Shown in pieces: positions 1 to 8,127 of a DNA stretch of 39,715 bases. Source of the DNA: Pseudomonadota bacterium (GTDB taxonomy: Bacteria; Pseudomonadota; Gammaproteobacteria; Pseudomonadales; Oleiphilaceae); contig PDPE01000011.1 in the NCBI GenBank assembly GCA_002747395.1, forward strand, positions 1-39,715. Reading direction: 5' to 3'. Numbering within the stretch: position 1 is the first letter of the stretch; every line of letters begins with the position of its first letter. The notes beneath the pieces were generated by a model. It searched no databases. It was not told the DNA's origin and saw only the letters and a program-made list of their open reading frames with translations. The translations under genes and the position numbers were made by a program.

Positions 1-418
1 GTGGTTGGCAGAGCAGGATGAACGCATTTTTATTCCGTTTTCGACCAGGAATGAAGGAATCAGTATACTGTTTTTGGTCGAATTTATCTCCCTGAAATGA
101 AAGATTTTTAATAAAATTCATAAGGTTGGGTGTTTTTCAGGGGGGACTAAGTAACCGGCTGATCGATTCGCTCGGCAAAACCGTTCCCCATTCCCCGAAC
201 AGGCAGTTTCAACCCGGTCATCAACACACGGTATTCCGTCGAATAGCAGGGCGGCACATTGCAATTACTAATAATTAACTCGGCTGTGTCTGTTCATATC
301 GTCACCACTGATTTAAAATCCTGGAATCGATGAATTATATTAGCTGGCCGCCTGGCAGCCACTAACGGCCCGGACGGCGAGTATGACAAGCGCACTCTGC
401 CGCGATTGATGATTAATA
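1..418. other. Left-edge non-coding stretch upstream of prc
   Basis: No complete gene is visible here. On the plus strand an open frame enters from the left edge and ends at a TGA at 98-100. Its 32 residues could be the C-terminus of an upstream gene, but I do not recognise them. The rest is presumably the leader and promoter region of prc. I see no convincing -35/-10 pair or terminator hairpin. Confidence 0.4.
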
Positions 419-2584
419 ATGAGAATGGAATTTGTGAAAAACTATCGAGAACTATCTGAAAAGCCATCGTTAACAAGCCGTCCGCTGCTGGCAAAGAGTT
501 TCTTCCTCACGCTGTTATATCTGATGAGCTGGGGAGTTCAGGCCAAACTTGCCAATGACACCGGGTTCACCCCGCTCAGCCCGCAAAAGGAACAAATGCA
601 AACCAGTGCACTGATCGCCTATCAATTGCAGCGCTATCACTACAAAAACCTGACCATTGACGATGAGGTTTCCAAAACAGTCTTTGATAATTACCTGGAC
701 TCGCTCGACAATCAGAAACTGTATTTCCTGGAAAGTGATATTGACGAATTCAAACAGTACAAAAAAGAGCTTGATCGGGCACTGAAATCCGGTCAGCTTG
801 ACCCGGCGTTCCGCATCTACAACCGCTATCAGCGCAGGGTAATCGAGCGATTACAGTACTCTCTCAAGCTGCTCGACAAGGGGCTGGCAACCTTCGACTT
901 CACAAAAGATGAAAAAATTCTCGTTGACCGGAAAGATGAGCAATCGCCTGAAAATGAAGCTCAATTAAAGGATCTCTGGCGAAAACGGGTTAAGGCCGCC
1001 ATTCTCAGCCTTAAACTGGCGAAAAAGAAACCGGAAGACATTGTAACCACCTTGAAAAAGCGCTACCAGAGCCAGCTTTCCCGCCTGATGCAAACCAATA
1101 ATGAGGATGCCTTTCAGGTGTACATGAATGCCTTTACCGGCGTGTTCGACCCTCACACGCAGTATTTCTCCCCGAGAACGTCGGAAAATTTCAACATTAA
1201 CATGAGCCTGTCTCTGGAAGGTATTGGCGCGGTACTGCAAACCGACAACGAGTACACCAAAATCCTCAGACTGGTTCCCGCCGGGCCTGCTGACAAACAG
1301 GGCGATCTGCAGCCGGCTGACCGAATTGTTGCCGTTGGGCAAGGTAAAGACGGGGAAATGGTTGATGTGGTGGGCTGGCGTCTTGATGAGGTTGTCGATC
1401 TTATCAGAGGCCCGAAACAAACCGTGGTCAAGCTTCAGGTTATTCCGGCAGAATCACAAGATGAAACCATCACGAAGGAGATTTCCATCGTCAGAGACAA
1501 GGTTAATCTGGAGGAGCAGGCAGCCCGGAGTTCCGTTATCGAAGTCGAGCGTGACGGCGAGAAAAGAAAGTTTGGAATTATCGATGTTCCCACTTTCTAC
1601 GCAGATTTTCAGGCCATTCAACGGGGCGACGCCAATGCCCGAAGAACTTCCTCGGATGTCAAACGGCTGCTCGGAGAGTTATTGAAAGAGGGCATTGACG
1701 GGTTGATTATCGATTTGCGAAACAATGGCGGCGGTTCTCTGGGAGAAGCAAACTCGCTGACCGGCCTGTTTATAGACCAGGGGCCGACAGTTCAGATTCG
1801 CTATGCCAGAGGACGTCTCGATGTACTGCGGGACCAGGAAGAAGGCGTCGCTTATGATGGGCCAATGGCCGTGCTGGTTAACCGCATGAGCGCCTCGGCT
1901 TCAGAAATTTTTGCTGGTGCCATGCAGGATTACGGGCGAGCGATCATTATTGGCGACCAAACTTTCGGCAAGGGAACCGTTCAACAAATCAGGTCACTCA
2001 AGCCGTTGATGCATGGGCAACTGAAATTGACCCAGGCAAAATTCTATCGGGTATCCGGAGCCAGCACGCAACATAAGGGTGTATTGCCCGATATAGCCAT
2101 GCCATCCCCCATTGACAAGACTGAAATTGGAGAAGATGCGCTTCCGGAGGCATTGCCGTGGGATCAGATCAGCAAGGTTGACTTTCAAAAAAGTGGTTCC
2201 TTCTCGGCAATCAGTGATCTGTTAAAAAGCCGCCACGAAGAAAGAATGACGAATAATGCCAACTACCAGGCACTGCTTGAAGAAATCGACTTTCTCAACA
2301 AGGAAAAGTCTCGCAAGTATATTTCTCTCAACGAAAAGGTGCGTATCGAAGAAAAGGACCACAAGCAAAGCGAACAGCTGCGCATTCTCAACGCCAAACG
2401 AGCGGCAAACCATGAAAAACTGCTGACTTCATACGAAGAGCTTGAAAATGAAACCGGGAAGGAAGCGGAAAAAAGCCATGATAAAGAAATAGAACACGAC
2501 CTGATGATCAAGGAAAGTGCAGAAGTTCTGCTGGATCTAACCCGGTTAAACAAACAGGTTGCGCATGCAAACAACCCGATCTAG
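419..2584 (+). CDS. prc: Tail-specific (C-terminal processing) protease Prc/Tsp
   Basis: This is a periplasmic serine protease of the S41 family. In relatives it degrades or trims proteins with non-polar C-termini, including ssrA-tagged proteins and envelope hydrolases. A hydrophobic segment near residues 25-42, ending around WGVQA, looks like a signal peptide. A helical N-terminal domain follows, then a PDZ domain (about 240-340) containing a GIGAVL segment. The protease core has the SASASEIFAGAMQDYGR block and GDQTFGKGTVQ. By alignment with E. coli Prc the catalytic set is Ser493, Asp504 and Lys518. The last 150 residues are the charged helical C-terminal domain of this family. The length of 721 residues is slightly above E. 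coli's 682. The ATG at 419 has no good Shine-Dalgarno; an ATG at 425 is an alternative. An HTH gene follows after 87 bp. Confidence 0.96.
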   Translation: MRMEFVKNYRELSEKPSLTSRPLLAKSFFLTLLYLMSWGVQAKLANDTGFTPLSPQKEQMQTSALIAYQLQRYHYKNLTIDDEVSKTVFDNYLDSLDNQKLYFLESDIDEFKQYKKELDRALKSGQLDPAFRIYNRYQRRVIERLQYSLKLLDKGLATFDFTKDEKILVDRKDEQSPENEAQLKDLWRKRVKAAILSLKLAKKKPEDIVTTLKKRYQSQLSRLMQTNNEDAFQVYMNAFTGVFDPHTQYFSPRTSENFNINMSLSLEGIGAVLQTDNEYTKILRLVPAGPADKQGDLQPADRIVAVGQGKDGEMVDVVGWRLDEVVDLIRGPKQTVVKLQVIPAESQDETITKEISIVRDKVNLEEQAARSSVIEVERDGEKRKFGIIDVPTFYADFQAIQRGDANARRTSSDVKRLLGELLKEGIDGLIIDLRNNGGGSLGEANSLTGLFIDQGPTVQIRYARGRLDVLRDQEEGVAYDGPMAVLVNRMSASASEIFAGAMQDYGRAIIIGDQTFGKGTVQQIRSLKPLMHGQLKLTQAKFYRVSGASTQHKGVLPDIAMPSPIDKTEIGEDALPEALPWDQISKVDFQKSGSFSAISDLLKSRHEERMTNNANYQALLEEIDFLNKEKSRKYISLNEKVRIEEKDHKQSEQLRILNAKRAANHEKLLTSYEELENETGKEAEKSHDKEIEHDLMIKESAEVLLDLTRLNKQVAHANNPI

Positions 2585-2671
2585 CAGTCGTTTCAGGCGG
2601 CTTGCCATGCCCCGCGTTCAAAGATTGCGATACCGTTGAAGACCGAGACATTATGTCAGGATATACCACCT

Positions 2672-3499
2672 ATGAGCGATATTGAAAAATCGAAAGACAA
2701 CCGAAGCAGCTCGGAGACACATCAGACCCCGGACAAGCATGGTCACCATTCATCCCAGCGCACCGAGAATCCGGCCGACTCCAGCACACCACCCGTTCAA
2801 AAAAAGGCAAAGGCTGCCAAAGGCGGCAGCTCGGAACCCCCTCCTCCCAGGGAAGAAAACCTTACAACCCTGATACATCGCCTTTCAGATATCACAAACT
2901 CTGCCATTAAACTGGCCAGAAAAACAACCGGCACCTCTTTTAAAGTGGGCAAAGCATTGATTCGCTCGCAGGATCAGCTAAAACTGATGGTATCTGCCGG
3001 TGAATCCCTGAGAGACTTGAGGAAAGTGGCAGGCTTGACAATAAGCGAGTTGAGCGATGCCATTAACCTTAAGGACAAGAACCTTTTGGAGGCAGTGGAA
3101 AACGGTACCGCCACTCTGTCTTTTGAGCTAATACTCCGGCTGTCTGCCCTGCTCGCCAGAAACGATCCGATCCCGTTTATTCTGAAATATACCCGAACCT
3201 ACAACCCGGAAATATGGAGTATTCTTAACGATTGGGGTTTGGGTCGAATTCCCTTGCACTTTGAGCGAGAACGCAAATTTATGAACATCTATCGCTCCGA
3301 TGATTCCGCAAGGCGGCTTTCCGATGAAGGCTTTGAAAAAGTGCTGGAGTTTACCCGTAAAGCATTTGACCTGTCGTTACATTTTATTGCTGAACAGGAA
3401 AAAGTTCAGGAAGAAGAGAACCGGACAGCAGAAGAAATTCTCGCCGAAGAGCTGAAACGTCGCACCAAAGAACTCGATACCAACCCGGACGAAAAGTAA
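2672..3499 (+). CDS. Helix-turn-helix (XRE/Cro-like) protein with disordered N-terminus
   Basis: The product is about 275 residues. The frame is open from a TTG at 2636, but the ATG at 2672 is preferred because CAGGA lies upstream of it. Residues 1-75 are rich in Ser, Pro, Lys and Gln and probably unstructured. Next comes an amphipathic helix region. Around residues 115-165 there is a Cro/XRE-type HTH (LRDLRKVAGLTISELSDAI, then ENGTATLSFELILRLSALL). The C-terminal part is strongly helical and ends in a Glu/Lys-rich coiled-coil-like tail. The family resembles uncharacterised XRE-type proteins of marine gammaproteobacteria; the target is unknown. It lies 87 bp after prc on the same strand and may be co-transcribed. 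A terminator-like hairpin overlaps its stop codon. Confidence 0.75.
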   Translation: MSDIEKSKDNRSSSETHQTPDKHGHHSSQRTENPADSSTPPVQKKAKAAKGGSSEPPPPREENLTTLIHRLSDITNSAIKLARKTTGTSFKVGKALIRSQDQLKLMVSAGESLRDLRKVAGLTISELSDAINLKDKNLLEAVENGTATLSFELILRLSALLARNDPIPFILKYTRTYNPEIWSILNDWGLGRIPLHFERERKFMNIYRSDDSARRLSDEGFEKVLEFTRKAFDLSLHFIAEQEKVQEEENRTAEEILAEELKRRTKELDTNPDEK

Positions 3500-3520
3500 T
3501 ATCCGGGTTTCCTTTCTGTT
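3482..3520 (+). terminator. Terminator-like hairpin overlapping the HTH gene stop
   Basis: A perfect 8-bp inverted repeat has AACCCGGA at 3482-3489 and TCCGGGTT at 3502-3509, with a 12-nt loop containing the stop codon. It is followed by pyrimidine-rich DNA (TCCTTTCTGTTC). The tail is not a clean T-run, so termination is probable rather than certain. It would end the prc-HTH transcript. Confidence 0.45.
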
Positions 3521-3683
3521 CAACCGCTCAAATTAGTATGTTAATACTAGATTTTTCTGACAGCATAGGTAGTGGTGTGTTGCGGTGAATTATTATTCTC
3601 CTTATATATCAAACTCATACAAGCGTCGCCATCGCAACTCGCCAGAAACCTTATCCGGTGACTGGTGAGGACTGTAGCAGTAG

Positions 3684-3725
3684 TTGCGATTGTGTTTGTA
3701 ATAATTGCAGATGTGTTTGTAGCAA
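3684..3725 (+). repeat. Imperfect tandem duplication, 21-bp unit x2
   Basis: Two adjacent 21-bp units (3684-3704 and 3705-3725) share the core TGTGTTTGTA. They lie in the 295-bp gap before the GGDEF gene. A short inverted repeat, TAGTAT/ATACTA, sits at 3534-3549 in the same gap. The repeat belongs to a class of short tandem duplications seen across the window. Confidence 0.7.
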
Positions 3726-3794
3726 CAAGACCAGGAACAAGAGCAAAGTTCGTCAGTGATTGCCGATTGCTTTTTCAGGTGCGAGTAAAAAGCC

Positions 3795-4970
3795 ATGCGC
3801 AAGTTGGTAAACCCCAAATATCATAAACAGGCAATGGAACAGCTGGGAGGCGACCTTGCAAGGCGCTCGGTCGTCGGCTCGATCGTCTATTTTCTTGGCT
3901 GGATTGCAGTTGTTTTACCTTCCGTCTCTTCCACTACCGGGCAATCTCAGAAAACCCTGTTAATGCTGTTCACCGCCCTGGTGGTTGCAGTCTCCGGTGC
4001 CAGGGTTCTTTTCATTCGTACTTATCACAAAAAAACCGATTCACTCTGGCCTTTGTATGCCGGTGTGTTCCTGTCTGGAGGAGTATGGGGCAGTATTTCA
4101 TACTACATGCTGACCACCCCCGGTTTTGCAGATTTCTCTGTGCCGCTTTTTATCGCCACCACCGGGTTATGTGCCGGTGGCGTGTTTTCGCTCGCACCTT
4201 GCCGCGAGTGTGCCATCATCTTTCTGGTTTTGCTGGTCGGCCCTCTGGGAGCGGCATTGTATTCGGGAAATGTTACCAATTCAGAGTCTGTAATCTGGCT
4301 TTCCCTCATTTACCTGCCCGGACTTTGCGTGCTTGCCAGCCTCCACAGAAAGGAATACTTTACTTCATTAAACGCCAGATTTTCTCTCGAAGAAAAGTCT
4401 GCCAGGCTCGCTGAGCTCAACACCATTGACCATGCCACCGGCCTCAAAAATCATCGTTTTTTCGAGGCTCGTCTCGCCTATGAATTTAAGAGAGGAATAA
4501 GAGAAGAGACACCAGTGTCAGTTTTACTGATTGATGTTGACCACTTCCAGCGAATACACAAAAACTACGGCAAGCAAATTGCTGATGAGTCCATCAGGGA
4601 AATGGCTCGCTCCATATCCAGCCTCTTCAACCGGTCGGTCGATATAGTGGCAAGATATGGTGGCGATAAATTTGTGATCCTGCTTCCGGGCACCCCCTAT
4701 GAAAGCGCAAAGAAACTGGCAGAGAAGATTCGGAAAAAAATCGAACAGATAGTAATAAAATACGAAGATGCTGAGATCAGGTTTACTGCCAGTATTGCCG
4801 TAAATTGCTGTATACCTGATAGTGGAAGCAGTGAAGTTGAACTGATACTGCAAACCGAAGAAGCACTGCGCAGGGCAATTAACAATGGCGGCAACCAGAT
4901 AGCCACTTGTAATAACGGGCCTTATGATGAGCAAGAGGAAGACATGCTAGTAGAAGCGGCGGCGCTTTGA
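3795..4970 (+). CDS. Membrane GGDEF-domain protein with variant GGDKF motif
   Basis: This is a 391-residue putative diguanylate cyclase. The N-terminal half has about six hydrophobic membrane segments between residues 21 and 185. A GGDEF domain follows from about residue 205 (DHATGLKNHRFFEARL, then LLIDVDHFQRIHKNYGK, then IVARYGGDKFVILLPG). The signature motif at residues 289-293 reads GGDKF. The metal-binding Asp at the third position is kept, but the conserved Glu at the fourth is Lys. Glu there is part of the catalytic site in characterised cyclases, so activity may be reduced or lost. No RXXD inhibitory site is obvious before the motif. The gene ends 2 bp from the end of the convergent response-regulator gene. 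Confidence 0.88.
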   Translation: MRKLVNPKYHKQAMEQLGGDLARRSVVGSIVYFLGWIAVVLPSVSSTTGQSQKTLLMLFTALVVAVSGARVLFIRTYHKKTDSLWPLYAGVFLSGGVWGSISYYMLTTPGFADFSVPLFIATTGLCAGGVFSLAPCRECAIIFLVLLVGPLGAALYSGNVTNSESVIWLSLIYLPGLCVLASLHRKEYFTSLNARFSLEEKSARLAELNTIDHATGLKNHRFFEARLAYEFKRGIREETPVSVLLIDVDHFQRIHKNYGKQIADESIREMARSISSLFNRSVDIVARYGGDKFVILLPGTPYESAKKLAEKIRKKIEQIVIKYEDAEIRFTASIAVNCCIPDSGSSEVELILQTEEALRRAINNGGNQIATCNNGPYDEQEEDMLVEAAAL

Positions 4971-4972
4971 TC

Positions 4973-5647
4973 TCAGGCACCAGAAGCAGGTTGGGCGACC
5001 TCATCAATGGCTTCGACGTCCAGTTGCTGGACGGCAATTACAGCCTGGGTTCGGTTTCTCACTCCCAGTTTTCTGAATAACGCGGTGATATGCGCCTTGA
5101 CTGTTGCCTCGGAAACATTCAGGTCATAGGCAATTTGTTTGTTAAGCAACCCCTCCGTCAGCATTCCGAGCACTTTAAATTGCTGCGGCGTCAAGGTTGC
5201 CAGTTTATTGGAAAACTCGGTTGAAGCACTTTCCATTCTGGCTATCTTTTGGGCAACATCCTCAGGCAACCACACCGCACCCTGTAGTATTGCCGATATC
5301 GCCTCGGTGATTTTGGACAGCGAAGACGATTTGGGAACAAAGCCTGATGCACCATAGTCAATCGCACGCCGGATCACTCCCAGATTATCCGACCCGGAAA
5401 CCACCACCACCGGCAACCCCGGATACTGCCCTCTTAAAAAAGCCAGACCGGAAAATCCGTGAGCACCCGGCATTTTAAGATCCAGCAGCACCAGGTCGGA
5501 GTCTGGATGAGACTCCACCAGTTCCTGCAAGGTGGCGATAGAGTCTGCTTCAAAAATATCAACCGTATCCACCGATTGGGCAACAGCCTGTCTCAGTGCT
5601 GCTCGAAACAGAGGGTGATCATCCGCAATAATTATTTTATAAGACAT
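4973..5647 (-). CDS. LuxR-type response regulator, CrbR/ErdR-like, next to acs
   Basis: This is a 224-residue two-component response regulator. The frame extends upstream to 5755, but the ATG at 5647 gives a standard receiver start (MSYKIIIADDHPLF). The receiver domain has the acidic pair Asp9-Asp10, phospho-acceptor Asp56 in LVLLDLKMPG, and Lys106. A LuxR/GerE HTH covers about residues 155-218 (LTPQQFKVLGMLTEG, NKQIAYDLNVSEATVKAHI). It is immediately downstream of acs on the same strand, 188 bp away. In Vibrio (CrbR) and Pseudomonas (ErdR) a regulator of this type activates acs under control of a distantly encoded hybrid kinase. The position and architecture fit that role here, but this is inference. 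No partner kinase is adjacent. Confidence 0.85.
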   Translation of the reverse strand: MSYKIIIADDHPLFRAALRQAVAQSVDTVDIFEADSIATLQELVESHPDSDLVLLDLKMPGAHGFSGLAFLRGQYPGLPVVVVSGSDNLGVIRRAIDYGASGFVPKSSSLSKITEAISAILQGAVWLPEDVAQKIARMESASTEFSNKLATLTPQQFKVLGMLTEGLLNKQIAYDLNVSEATVKAHITALFRKLGVRNRTQAVIAVQQLDVEAIDEVAQPASGA

Positions 5648-5775
5648 AGAAAAAGCAATACTCTGAAAATGAAAGCGACGAGACACAGAAAACGAAAAAG
5701 CAGCAACACCAAACACATAATAACAGTCAGTGCCACCGCTTTGATCCTGGAACAAATTAGTGGGCTGCCGCAGCA

Positions 5776-5811
5776 GTGATCGATTATATCAGAAGCCGAC
5801 AAATCGATCAC
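5776..5811. repeat. Perfect 10-bp inverted repeat between acs and the regulator gene
   Basis: GTGATCGATT at 5776-5785 and AATCGATCAC at 5802-5811 are perfect inverse complements with a 16-bp spacer. They lie 25 bp beyond the acs stop codon and upstream of the response-regulator gene. No T-run follows in the minus direction, so a classical terminator is unlikely. It could be an operator or an mRNA-stabilising hairpin. Confidence 0.6.
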
Positions 5812-5835
5812 AAGAAGCAGCCAGGCAATTGATCC

Positions 5836-7782
5836 CTATCTGTTCGCCCGGTTATCAATCAGGTCATCAACCACTGTCGGATCTGCCAGTGTAGAAGTAT
5901 CCCCGAGGCTGCCATAATCATTTGCAGCAATTTTACGCAATATACGACGCATGATTTTCCCTGAACGGGTTTTTGGCAGCCCGTCTGCCCACTGAATAAT
6001 ATCCGGTGACGCAACAGGCCCGATCTCTTCCCTGATCCATCCAACTAATTCCTTTTTCAACTCATCGGTGGGAACAACATCATGGTTGACTGTCACATAA
6101 ACATAAATCCCCTCACCCTTTATGTTGTGAGGATAACCGACTACTGCGGCTTCAGCCACCTTGGGATGGGCAACCAAAGCGCTTTCAATTTCAGCCGTTC
6201 CCAATCTGTGACCGGACACATTCAGTACATCGTCTACACGACCGGTAATCCAGTAATAACCATCTTCATCCCGTTTGGCGCCATCACCAGTAAAGTACAT
6301 CCCTTTGTAGGTACTGAAATAAGTCTGAATAAAGCGCTCATGGTCACCGTAAACCGTCCTCATCTGACCAGGCCAGCTATCCAGAATAACCAGGTTACCC
6401 TGAGTCGCACCTTCAAGAATATGGCCATCACTGTCAACCAGTGCCGGCTGCACGCCAAAGAAAGGTCTGGTCGCCGAACCCGGTTTAAGATCAGTCGCTC
6501 CGGGCAGTGGTGTAATCAGAATGCCGCCGGTCTCGGTTTGCCACCAGGTGTCTACGATTGGGCAGCGCGAATCCCCCATTGACTGGTAGTACCACTCCCA
6601 GGCCTCGGGATTGATCGGCTCACCCACACTTCCGAGCAACCTCAGGGTTTCCCTGGAACTCTGCTTCACATACTCATCACCCTCGGCCATCAATGCTCTT
6701 ACCGCTGTAGGGGCAGTATAAAGAATATTCACCTTGTGCTTGTCTACCACTTGACCAAATCGCGCACTGTCAGGGTAATTGGGCACGCCTTCAAAGAGAA
6801 CGGACACCGCACCGTTCACCAGAGGCCCATATAAAATATAGGTGTGCCCGGTCACCCAGCCGAAGTCGGCTGTACACCAGTACACGTCGCCTTCTTGATA
6901 GTCAAAAACATACTCATGGGTGATGGATGCGTAAACCAGATAGCCACCAGTCGTATGCAGTACGCCCTTGGGTGCACCGGTTGACCCGGATGTATATAGA
7001 ATAAACAGAGGGTCTTCCGCCTTCATGGCTTCCGGTTCACACTCGGCCGATGCTGCTGCCATCTCTTCGTGGTACCAGAGATCACGCCCTTCAACCCAAT
7101 CGACCTTGCCACCTGTGCGCTCGTAAACTATCACTTTCTCAACACATTCGGTGCCCGGTTTTTTCAGTGCCTTATCTACATTTCGCTTTAACGGGATCGG
7201 CTTGCCACCACGCACACCCTCATCAGAAGTGACAACGATTTTTGATGCGCCATTTTCAATTCTGCCTGCCAGTGCTTCCGGGGAAAATCCACCGAACACC
7301 ACAGAGTGAACCGCCCCGATACGCGTACAAGCCAGCATGACGACTGCTGTTTGCGGGATCATAGGCATATAAATGGTGACCACATCACCTTTGCCTACTC
7401 CCTGGGACTTGAGTACGTTGGCAAATTTGCAGGTTTCCTCGTACAACTGGCGATAGGTGATATGCTCGGATACGTTCGGGTCATCACCCTCATAGATCAG
7501 TGCGGTCTGGTCACCCCTCTTTTCCAGGTGCCTGTCCAGACAGTTAACGGAGGCATTCAGTTCACCGTCTTCATACCATTTGATAGAGAGTTGCTGATAA
7601 TCATAGGTCGTATTCTTGACTTTGGTATAAGGTGTTATCCAGTCAAGTCGCTTTCCTTCCTCACCCCAAAATCCATCAGGATCCTCAACAGATTTTTTAT
7701 AGAGCGCAAGATATTTTTCATTATCAATCAACGCTCTTTCCCTGGCAGACTCAGGCACAGGATAGACCTTCACATCACTCAT
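5836..7782 (-). CDS. acs: Acetyl-CoA synthetase
   Basis: The enzyme activates acetate to acetyl-CoA through acetyl-AMP in the cytoplasm. Its 648 residues match the family length. Diagnostic blocks are the P-loop-like [20 protein letters not shown], the adenylate-forming motif [28 protein letters not shown], and [11 protein letters not shown] near the end. Lys609 in that last motif is the residue acetylated and inactivated by Pat in Salmonella Acs, at the same number. The ATG at 7782 follows GAGAGGA at good spacing. The upstream 345-bp region holds repeated TCTACCC elements, and a CrbR-like regulator gene lies downstream, consistent with acetate-switch control. Confidence 0.98.
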   Translation of the reverse strand: MSDVKVYPVPESARERALIDNEKYLALYKKSVEDPDGFWGEEGKRLDWITPYTKVKNTTYDYQQLSIKWYEDGELNASVNCLDRHLEKRGDQTALIYEGDDPNVSEHITYRQLYEETCKFANVLKSQGVGKGDVVTIYMPMIPQTAVVMLACTRIGAVHSVVFGGFSPEALAGRIENGASKIVVTSDEGVRGGKPIPLKRNVDKALKKPGTECVEKVIVYERTGGKVDWVEGRDLWYHEEMAAASAECEPEAMKAEDPLFILYTSGSTGAPKGVLHTTGGYLVYASITHEYVFDYQEGDVYWCTADFGWVTGHTYILYGPLVNGAVSVLFEGVPNYPDSARFGQVVDKHKVNILYTAPTAVRALMAEGDEYVKQSSRETLRLLGSVGEPINPEAWEWYYQSMGDSRCPIVDTWWQTETGGILITPLPGATDLKPGSATRPFFGVQPALVDSDGHILEGATQGNLVILDSWPGQMRTVYGDHERFIQTYFSTYKGMYFTGDGAKRDEDGYYWITGRVDDVLNVSGHRLGTAEIESALVAHPKVAEAAVVGYPHNIKGEGIYVYVTVNHDVVPTDELKKELVGWIREEIGPVASPDIIQWADGLPKTRSGKIMRRILRKIAANDYGSLGDTSTLADPTVVDDLIDNRANR

Positions 7783-8127
7783 TCTTCATTCCTCTCGGTG
7801 TCAGGCACTTGTTGTTATGGCCAGATTATTTCAAATCAAAAAAACCACTCATCTGATGGATCTATTTCTACCCCGATGAAACATCAAATAGAATTAGACA
7901 TACGTCTACCCTGGCTTGTCGAGAAAGTAATTGAGTGAAAAAAATGTAAAAAAAAAGTTGAAATATCAATAAATTAAAAGCCGGGTCAGGCTTGTTGCCA
8001 AAATGGTAAAGCAAGTGATGAAGCTGATTCAACTGACGCAGCTGAAACAGGCAAGGCCGACAAGGGATACAATTGGTTGGTGATTGAGCGCTTTCATTTG
8101 CCGGTTTTCATTTGCTACACGAGCAGA
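7783..8127. promoter_or_regulatory. acs upstream region with candidate operator elements
   Basis: This 345-bp gap lies upstream of acs and downstream of the GGDEF-EAL gene. It contains an interrupted palindrome TAGAC-ATAC-GTCTA at 7895-7908. TCTACCC occurs twice in direct orientation (7867-7873 and 7905-7911), 38 bp apart. A very A-rich stretch lies near 7935-7980. The position suggests binding sites for an acs activator, but no binding consensus was available to test. A small duplication of TTTCATTTGC is seen near 8092-8114. Confidence 0.35.

Noticed and set aside
7306..7938. 210-codon plus-strand ORF opposite the start of acs
   Set aside because: It lies antisense to a clearly conserved gene and its composition is that of a reverse-strand shadow.
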